DNA from: Platerodrilus igneus
Taxonomy: Eukaryota > Arthropoda > Insecta > Coleoptera > Lycidae
Length of the DNA stretch: 64,000 nt
NCBI GenBank assembly: GCA_036346225.1
Contig: JARFIW010001215.1
Span: 5,780,501-5,844,500, forward strand
Reading direction: 5' to 3'
The translations under genes and the position numbers were made by a program. The notes below the pieces were generated by a model. It made no database searches. It saw nothing but the letters and a program-made list of their open reading frames with translations, and had not been told where the DNA came from. The first letter of the stretch is position 1, and every line of letters begins with the position of its first letter. Below are positions 55,946 through 64,000 of the stretch, in pieces.

Positions 55946-57470
55946 AATGATGCCAGACTCGCATTAGTTGTAGATTTCGGTGGGGGTAGGATCAAGCACG
56001 TAATAATATATAGGCTAGCTGAAATAGAAACGTTAATATATGTACAAGGTCGACAATGACCGCACCTTGGTCAGTCTGATAACAGTATATGTAAAAATAA
56101 AAGTAATATAACATGAATAGGTATTTTATTCAGAAAATTTCAGGTGGGAACTTTTTAATGACAATTATCTACAGGGTTAATGCTTAACACAAAGGAATAG
56201 GTTACCAAATACAACTCCTCTATTAAGGTTTCGTAATTTACTATTTACTATTATAGCTTTATGCGTATTTAGAAACGTTTCCAGATAAGCAACAGCTTTT
56301 CAAACTTTCATTGGAACTTGCATAATATTGCATTTACATTTCTAATGCTCCACCCGAAGGTACTACATTGGCCAGGAGGCGAGTTTTTTGTTGCCTGGAA
56401 ATTTAGAATTTTGCCGAACCCTTGCCGTTCCAGGCAAGGTAGGGATCTTTAACGTGCGTGACAACACTCACACACGGGACCTCCATTTCACCTCTCATCC
56501 GAACGAGGGCGTAATTTTTGTGAAAAATGCTCACCTGTCATTTGTCAAGCAGTCGGCCGTGTCGGGATTCGAACCCAGGACCTTGGGATCCGTAGTCTTA
56601 CGCTTACTACACTGATCCACAGCGACGCCGGAACTTGCATAATAACGGGAAAATATCTATTTATAGTAAACTCTCTGGTTTCTAGTTGCTAAGATCTGAC
56701 ATATTTTCATTAATATATAGCGTGGTCGTGAGCCCACAAGACTCGGCTTCTAGCAGCAATATAGACGTGGAACGTCATAAACATTCAGTAATATACAGTA
56801 GTGCGTTTAGAGATTTGAGTGGTACATGTATACGTAATAAAGAAAACTATACTAGGAAGATCTCACCACAAAATAATGCGGGACAGATGCAGTACCACTA
56901 AGTTAGGGTTGCCCTGGGGACAATCGAGTAGTAACCAATCATTGACAGTTCATACGGCAGCAAATCTCCAACATCAGCAACTAGTACTCCCGTTAAGTGG
57001 TAAAATATATACCAAGAGGTAGCCCCAGGTAGGTAGTAATAGTACGAGTATAAAGGTAAGTGTCCACTCTTTATCCTACAACGGAAACACAACCATGGAC
57101 GTGCTAAAAAACCAGGCACTAACTTTTGAAATTTTACAACTGACGGCTACTTACCAATTAACTGGAAAGCAGAAATTTTGAATAGGAATTGGTAATTGTT
57201 CGCTTAAAGTTCAAACACATTACGTGTGCAGACGAAACACCACGTAAAAGTCTAAAAACGGTGTCAAATAATTTTTCGTATGACAACTATCAAAACAAAG
57301 TCGAATAGCTATCTATACAAAATTAAATGTAGTACAAGCAGTGTATACAGAGGAACATTGGTTGCCTAGCTACAACGTATCCTGAATTTAGAATAAGCAA
57401 AAAAAACAGCAACTACATGATATTTAAATAGGAGTAGACCAATTATCAACCGGCAGAAAATGAACGTAAC
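55946..57470. other. Intervening sequence in the USP pseudogene (includes a SINE)
   Basis: About 1.5 kb between adjacent parts of the USP homology. It is an old intron or an insertion; no clean GT-AG pair restores the frame. Holds the SINE 56328-56629. The open frame 56686-56901 is not recognised. Confidence 0.5.
56328..56629 (-). mobile_element. Complete tRNA-derived SINE, 15-bp target duplication
   Basis: Minus-strand copy nearly identical to 42327-42629 over its length. Flanked by GGAACTTGCATAATA at 56313-56327 and 56630-56644. The high similarity and intact duplication indicate a young insertion. Confidence 0.92.
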
Positions 57471-57474
57471 ACAG

Positions 57475-58195
57475 TAAGTGAAGAGGATTTGTGAAAGTAT
57501 CAAACAGTAATACCAGAAAAATTAAGACACAGTTGCAAATCGGATACAGCATTAGTTAGAAGAAATAGAATTATACAAATTTACGGACAGCAAGCATCTG
57601 AATTACTAACACCTACAGAAGAGTTTTTCTGGGTGCTTTAGTTAATACATTATAGTGGCAAGATTGTAAGCGTATTTCATTTCGAAACGAGTTCTTTCTC
57701 AATTTGAGTTTGCCAATACCGAAAACAAAAATTCAGCCAATATTACGCCGCAAAGAAGAAGAATTAGTCAAAAACAAATGTTCAAAACCTCAAATAAATA
57801 TGATGCCCCATAAAAAACACAGAAAACAAAAAAATGGGTTCTAAACATGTAGGATTAAATTATAGTGGAGCCTTTACTATCAACGAAGCTAAAAACGTAA
57901 TAGAGAACAAATCAGAATGTAACTTTTATGCCGATACAAAAGATTTTATCACTGAAAACTCGTCAAACGAAAAAGTTGCTAACGGAGTATGTTCTTGTGA
58001 TAGTGGTGTCCCCAGCACCGCAATAGAATCTATAGATCAAGGCAATCCAGATAGCATTCCTTCGTCCAACGAAACACATGTTGATGTAGGTAGTTCAAAT
58101 GAGATTGACTGTCCTGAAACACAAGGTGCCTTCTTTATAAACAAAAACATTGATATAACAGATGATTTAGAAAACTATATTTGTTATAATCGAAG
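57475..58195 (+). pseudogene. USP16/USP45-like deubiquitinase, part 2
   Basis: Continues SEEDL then an in-frame TGA and KYQTVIPEKL (family: EDLRRYQ), then RRNRIIQIYGQQASELLTPT, ALVNTL, an in-frame TAG, QDCKRISFRNEFFLNLSLPI (the zinc-binding CxxC and SFLDLSLP landmark of the family), then a basic linker HKKHRKQKN, and, after a single-base frameshift at about 57833, an acidic Ser-rich stretch to 58195. The homology stops at the LTR junction. Three stops and a frameshift mark a pseudogene, either of an old duplicate or a processed copy. Confidence 0.8.
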
Positions 58196-58822
58196 GTATA
58201 ACCGTTAGAGTCCCGCGCGCACGTGTCAGAGCCACGACGACAGTTGGCAATACATACTAAAATGTACATAATATTGCACAATAAAGCTATTACGTCATAA
58301 TTGCGTCTCAAATTGTATCACATACCAAAAATGTTTATTGTGATACAAGAGGCGCCTTAAAGGAAAAGATAAAATGTACTCACTTAAAATGTGGAACTCT
58401 CCGCGATTTTGCGATTATCCTTGCGCAGGGGCCATATTCATCTTTGTGGTTCGGGCGTGGTTGGGTTACGCCGTCGTTGAAGCTAGATTAATTTTTCTTC
58501 CCTCTTCTTTTGTTTGTAGGCAGGACGAAGGAATAAGATGAAGGTAGAGATACGATAGTACCAGAGATAAATGGAAACCTACATTCTGAAAAAAAAGACA
58601 AAAAAGACGACACAGATAAACTTCACTGTTCGGCTAATCCGTCGTCGTGTCGGAAACCGCGCACTTACTTCCTCACTCCACGTCTGCGCATTCTCTTGCG
58701 CCGACGCAACTGTTTGAAGTGACGGAAATGAACAAGTTTATTTTTTAAAATATTGGCGCGAATTCAGTCACATATTTAAAACTTAAACCAAAAATGATAC
58801 ATAGCCGATTTTCGGCATGTAA
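58196..58822 (-). mobile_element. Gypsy-type LTR (minus strand)
   Basis: Reverse copy of the LTR family; the minus-strand start corresponds to TTACATGCCGAAAATCGG at about 58822. Shares GACAGTTGGCAATACATA and TATTGGCGCGAATTCAGT with 17080-17707. It interrupts the USP pseudogene at 58195. Confidence 0.7.
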
Positions 58823-60144
58823 TAATCGCGACAAAGCCATAAAAGAAAAAAAAATCTCAAAAAAAGAAAATGACTGTTAGCACGGTAAAGGCTTAAAATC
58901 TAAATCCTAACTAACCTACATAAACCCTAATTTAAATTCTAGAAAATGTTTATTTTAAGCGCCACCTGGTTTTTTCAACCGGTAACACGTCTTACGATTT
59001 ACCAGGAAACGGAATGTGTAGCCCCATTGTTTATGAACTACATTTATAAATGCACACACGAGTCTTTAATGTGGAGCAGTTATAATCGACAGCACAAATT
59101 TGTCGAAGAGCACGAAACATACTAAAACTAAAACAAATGCGACAAGTCGCCTAACATATATACTATAACTAAAGCTAACATTACAGTTTTTAAGTGTATA
59201 CGCACATAAGCATTGCATTTAAACTGTTTTTCCTTTGGCAAGAAATGCCCAAATTTCAAAATGTCCAAAAGAGCAAGTTACTCTGCACTTTAGCAAATTT
59301 TTGTACTAGTACTTTAGCTTAATAAACAATACACATCAAAACTTGTTTCTGACATGGTTGTGAATTAATAAATTTACCAACAGTACCATCTTACTAATTT
59401 CTTATATTACTAACCTAACAAATTTCATTTCTACCATCAGGTTAGCTTCTTCACTCAATATTCAAAAAATAATTCCTACGTCTGATCGTAAATACCAAAC
59501 GTTAGGAAGATAGAAAGATAAAGCAAAATCTCAAGTTATTATCAAAGATAATAGGTAAGATAACGATATAAAGCTTAAGTTATTATCAAAGATAATAGGT
59601 AAGATAACGATATTAAGATATAACTAGATAACAATAGGTGGATCCGAAACGTCCCAGCACGCTTAGGCACGCTACGACTACATACATTAAAGATATAGCG
59701 TAGAATTCCCCAGCTCACCAAGCCGTCTCGTCATCCATCTCAAAGACACAAGTTTGAGTGGCTCCTTGAAGCCGTTATATAGGTAAGATAAGACATATAA
59801 GTTAAAAAAAAATTACTATACTCTAACGAGTGCATCCACTGCGATAAGAAAATCAGACAAAAGTTGAAACAACAACTTAAAAGTATCACTACAGATACCT
59901 TCACACAAAAAACCAACTGTTGCAAGGTAATTTTTAAAAACGGTAACGCCATAAACACACAAGAATGCCTAACTATAAGTAGTTAAATACAAACACACTG
60001 TTCCAATATGCTAAGACAACTGAGAATTCGATAAGATATCAATAAAAAGCGATAGCACCTCGCCACGAAGTTAAAAAAAAACAACAAAGAAATGTTTATA
60101 TGTTCTGATGACTTAGTAGAAGGAGAAATAAGGATAAAGTGGAC
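58823..60144 (-). repeat. Probable 3' internal region of the Gypsy-type element
   Basis: On the minus strand it reads, next to the LTR, GGCTTTGTCGCGATT, as at 8983-8997 before the 9.0-kb LTR, and further away TTTGGTATTTACGAT, as near 8450. No coding region. A 44-bp tandem duplication lies at 59533-59620 (AAGTTATTATCAAAGATAAT, twice). Confidence 0.5.
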
Positions 60145-60443
60145 GACTGTGACAAATGTTTGAGGCTCGTAATAGATAATGAGCGTCCTTGTTAAAATAT
60201 GGTTTTCTTTAAGTTTCGTTGATGGTGTAAATTTGATATTTATAAAATACTAATAAAATAGGGAAATTAATTTATTGCAAGAGTCAACATATTTCAGGCT
60301 TCGATCATGCTAAATAATTTTAATTTTACCAGTATATCCTTGTGAATAGTTAGGAAATCGCATTAGTAACAAGACGTTTTAACACTTACAATAAATCAAT
60401 TAATGTATGTAGTTTAAAGTCACAAAGTGTACGCATAGTATTA

Positions 60444-60492
<49 letters not shown>

Positions 60493-63400
60493 ATAAAGAG
60501 CACGGATTATTCGAAGTATAGTGTAAGAAAAAATACAGTAGGCTATGAAAATTTATATAAGGGCATTAGAATGCAATCATCCATAAAATTTACTAGTTCA
60601 TAAACGTTATAACACTGATAACTTCAAGGATACAATAAGTTCATGATAAATGCTCAAAATATAATTTAATATAACAAACAATGCAAATAAAGTATTAATC
60701 TGTCCAAAATAGCGTGTTATTGTAAAGATTATGCAGCTAACATGTGGGTTAAACAAAATTATCAGAACAAAAGTCAAAACATTCTGCTGTTTTGCAAGGC
60801 AGATGTGTTCTAACCTGTCATTGTCTTGTTATTTCAATGCGAGGATAATAAAGGCAAAAATAACAGGAAATCATATGTATTACAGTCGTTAAAAGCATAT
60901 CAAAATTCCTTATTTCTTGGGAAATTCTAAACAACACAAATGTTGGAAAAATTTCAATGCGACTGATAAATCCGCTTTCACACGATAAAAATCCTGTATA
61001 TACTAGACAAAATTTAGAAAGGAGAGATTTAGTTCTGTGATTGAATGAAGTAAATTTCAGCAAACCGATGCGCGTGAAGTTTTTAGTGAAATTAATTTAA
61101 AATTCAAGTCTAAAAACAAACTTAGTGCAATTTTTAAAGTAATACAGTGAGCTGTTTGCCAAACGTAAGAGGTAAGAATTTATTTAACCGATACTTATAC
61201 AAAAATTTATACCGCTTTTAATGATGGTTAGGAAATGTGGTAACTTTAAATAATGGATCGAGAGTAAACTAATTTTAAATATGGACGATAATATAAAATT
61301 CTGATTTTGTAACTTTAAAGTAAATAATTTATTTCCTAATAATTTTTTTGTGGTGTAAACGTAGATTAATATAGAAACTTGTTACGTACAGTTTTGGACC
61401 GAGAAAATCTAGTGGCTAAACTAATTAATATTTCGAACCATAAAGGGTTTGTTACTCCTCTTTTCTTTGAAATTATGTTGGAGACATTATCTTATCTAAT
61501 TAATATATTACCATAAATGGTCAGGTATTTGTCTTTCTCGATGTAATTATCTTCGAGATGTTACTCTATTTTTCCTTTACTTTCCAGTGAATAAATCATT
61601 TATACCTTTAACAAATTATCTTATCTGCTTGCTTAAGGGAAGTATGTATCGTTAATGCAGTAGTACTGGCTGATTTGTCAACCTAACATTTTTGCTGTTG
61701 CTACGTATTTTGTACTTATCTTGTTAAAAGACAGCAAGAAATTTGTTTAGCTTAAGAGAATATCTTAAAAGATATTAACGAAAATTTATGTCTTCATATA
61801 CGAAATCAAAATAAACAACGTATTTAGTTGTATAGTGATTTTACGTGTTAGCTTTAAGTGTTTGAGTCTCATTTTCTCCTACTAAATCTTTGCCAAGCGA
61901 GGTGCGCGCCGGCAGTACCTATATGCTTGGACACAGGACCTTTATAAGAAAAATCCAGGTCAGGAAGAATGTAGACTGACTTGAGCTGGACTGCGGTTCA
62001 AACAAGTTAAACCCTGACTTATTAAGAAATTTGTACAATACATTATAGGGGCACTAGCCGAAAGTAAAATATCCGAGACGGGCAAGGAAGTAGTGCCAAT
62101 GGCAGTCGCTGAGATGCTAACCCTATAACAAGCATGGAAATCGCGAAGTGATTAGTCCGCACTAAATAGTCTACTGCTGCTGATCTTGATGGTGTTTTGG
62201 TGAACTACATCAGAAGCGATGGCTGGTAAGAAGTTCTCCGTTTCCTGTACAACTTTGTCATGTTGGCATGAAGACAACTATCAGCGTGGAGAATGAACAG
62301 GACTATGCTAATTTTCAAGAAGGGTAAGGATGGTAGGAGGGCCGAGAACTGTGGATTCCTTATCATTAGCTCCAACCTGTGCCATTGGTTCTGGGGTATT
62401 ATAGACCCCAAGCTCAGGCAGTATGTCCAAGTTCACGCCCCGACAAAAAGGCTTCGTCTCCAGTCGAGGTGTTTCAATAATGTGCACATCATATACGAGT
62501 TGCTGCGGCACTCAAAGCAAACGGGCACTAGCCTGGTTGCAGTGCAGATCGATATCAGTAAGGCTTTTCATACAGTTCCCTATCCGACAACTGAGGCTGC
62601 ACTGCACGCTCCAGGTCTTCCATAGCAGGTGGTACATATGGTGGAAGACAGATATAGGGATGTTCGTACTGAAATAAAAATTCGAGATAAAAAAATTGAT
62701 CTCGTCCTTAAGAGAGGGATTAAGCAGGGTGACCCCCTTTCACAATTCAATGCAGTAATAGAGAAGTAACCAGAGTGCTCCATAGGTGGGGATACACACG
62801 TTTTCTGTTTGGTCTTTGCCGACGTTTTGACACACGTCGCGGGCACAGTATTACAACCAGAAGATCAGATCAGGCAGATGGAGCAGTACCTTAGGGACCT
62901 AGGTATGACAATGTTGGCGCAGAAGAGCGTTTGCTCCTGTTTCGCCTGGTACCTGATTGACCCAGGTTGAAAATGGAAAATGGAGATGCAATACCGTTCA
63001 CAGGCCCGGGATTGTACCTTAATTACCTTGGTGTAAAAATACCTCCTTGGGCGGGGATAACCATTGAGAGCGTCAGGGTTGACTTTGTTGCAGTGCTAGC
63101 GCGTGTTAAGCAACTAGCACTAGCCAACCAAAAAGTAAAACTCATCTCCAATTACCTTATCCCCCACTACGTTTATCGATGGGTGGTAGCAGTCCCACCC
63201 TTAACATATTTAAGATCATTAGACCAGGAGCTGCAGGTAGTTTTTCCTGAAATCTATCATTTGCTACAGCAAACTTCGAATGGACTGCTATACTATAGCA
63301 AGAATGACGGGCGATTAATGTTTCCCAAGTCGGAAACTCTCGTTGTTTCGAGCACGTTGAAAACATTGATCAAATTCCTTAGAAGCGAAGATCCCATAAT

Positions 63401-64000
63401 GAAAGCCCTGGAGCGGACACCAAGTTAAAAACACGGCTGATGATGATGTTCGCTGCATGCAGTATGGTCCATCTCAGAACCAGAAATCGACCTATTGAAG
63501 AGGCAGAGAGAGACGAACTTGTGGGTTGAGCCACCAAAAGCTCTCAAGAAAGTCGGTCGCGGCGCTCACCGACTATAAAATTGCCAACGCATGACTTCGC
63601 AACCCAATGTTGCTGAGGTCATGCAGACAAATAAAGATGCTCAAAATGAAAGCTAAATCATGTGCTGATAGGGTGACAATGAATTGGGTGGTTCCACAGG
63701 TCGATATCAACTGTCGCAGGTGTGAATCCCAGCTGGAGACACTGGGTCACATCCTGGGACAGTGCATTCATACAACGAGCAAAAGGATCCGCCGCCACAA
63801 CGAGATTTGCGACCTCGTTGAAGATGAATTACAAAAGCAGCAGCCAGCGGTATCAGTAACGAGGAACCTACGTTAAAGCTTCTCTCGGGCAGGAATCTCA
63901 AATCTTATCTGGTGCTACAAAACCAGAGAAGGGTCTTCGTGGTCGACATAACAGTTCGCCACGAGGACAATGATTACCTGGACCAGGGATGAATATCTAA
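60145..64000. repeat. Large direct repeat, copy 2 (runs off the window)
   Basis: Second copy of 50651-54499, continuing past the window end. Carries the same dead R2-clade element at 61870-64000 and (TA)20 at 60449-60488. Confidence 0.95.
61880..64000 (+). pseudogene. R2-clade LINE, element 2 (copy 2)
   Basis: Same product and same inactivating features as 52385-54760, including FADV at about 62815-62826. Two homopolymer differences make its frame better than copy 1: PYPTTEAALHAPGLP follows KAFHTVP here, and the stretch NYLGVKIPPWAG to ALERTPS (62967-63428) is open; but near 63860 it is frameshifted where copy 1 is open. Confidence 0.85.

Noticed and set aside
57834..58208. Free-standing 124-residue acidic gene
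   Set aside because: It continues the USP16/45-like frame after a one-base shift, has no own promoter evidence, and its last codons run into LTR sequence.
1..64000. A new defence, biosynthetic or viral gene system
   Set aside because: All recognisable coding sequence is explained by one transporter gene, a USP pseudogene and known transposon families; no unexplained cluster of intact genes remains.

Overview
This window looks like a TE-saturated stretch of an insect (at least arthropod) nuclear genome. The supporting signs are GT-AG introns, high AT content, very few long reading frames, and the repeat mix: R2-clade, CR1/Jockey-like and RTE-like non-LTR elements, Penelope, Gypsy and BEL/Pao LTR elements, PIF/Harbinger, a Crypton-type tyrosine recombinase and tRNA-derived SINEs. 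I cannot name the order or species. No prokaryotic operon, CRISPR array or complete virus was seen.

The only host gene that looks alive is a plus-strand major-facilitator / monocarboxylate-transporter-like (SLC16-like) gene. Six exons can be spliced in phase: 4435-4578, 4632-4916, 14202-14382, 14433-14725, 30994-31182 and 31230-31369, with a poly(A) signal at 31433. The 5' exon(s) were not found and probably lie upstream of the window. Its two large introns (9.3 and 16.3 kb) are filled with transposons. A second host-derived locus is a decayed USP16/USP45-like deubiquitinase fragment at 55.6-58.2 kb.

Layout. 0-3.4 kb: SINE end, 131-bp palindrome, broken Crypton-like recombinase, BEL/Pao integrase plus 3' LTR. 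3.4-14.7 kb: transporter exons 1-4 of those visible, an old Gypsy-type LTR pair (5.7-10.1 kb), a duplicated repeat flanking a Jockey-like fragment. 15.3-17.7 kb: internally deleted Gypsy element. 17.8-19.5 kb: 867-bp tandem duplication of a LINE/Penelope chimera. 19.5-26.5 kb: CR1/Jockey-like LINE carrying a Penelope insertion with a 13-bp target duplication. 26.5-31 kb: RTE-like LINE, Penelope fragment, last transporter exons. 31.4-42 kb: LTR-like remnant, Harbinger halves, two more RTE-like LINE copies, one holding a solo LTR. 42-48.4 kb: SINE with 15-bp target duplication, R2-clade element. 48.4-64 kb: AT-rich DNA and a nearly identical ~3.85-kb direct repeat (50651-54499 and 60145-64000) carrying a dead R2-clade element.

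Most ancient copies are broken by stops, frameshifts or nested insertions, and the target-site duplications allow a partial insertion order to be read. Nothing here is convincing as a new functional system. The most notable observations are the homopolymer-only differences of the large repeat, the nested Penelope insertion, the modular LINE 3' ends and the palindromes next to the tyrosine recombinase.
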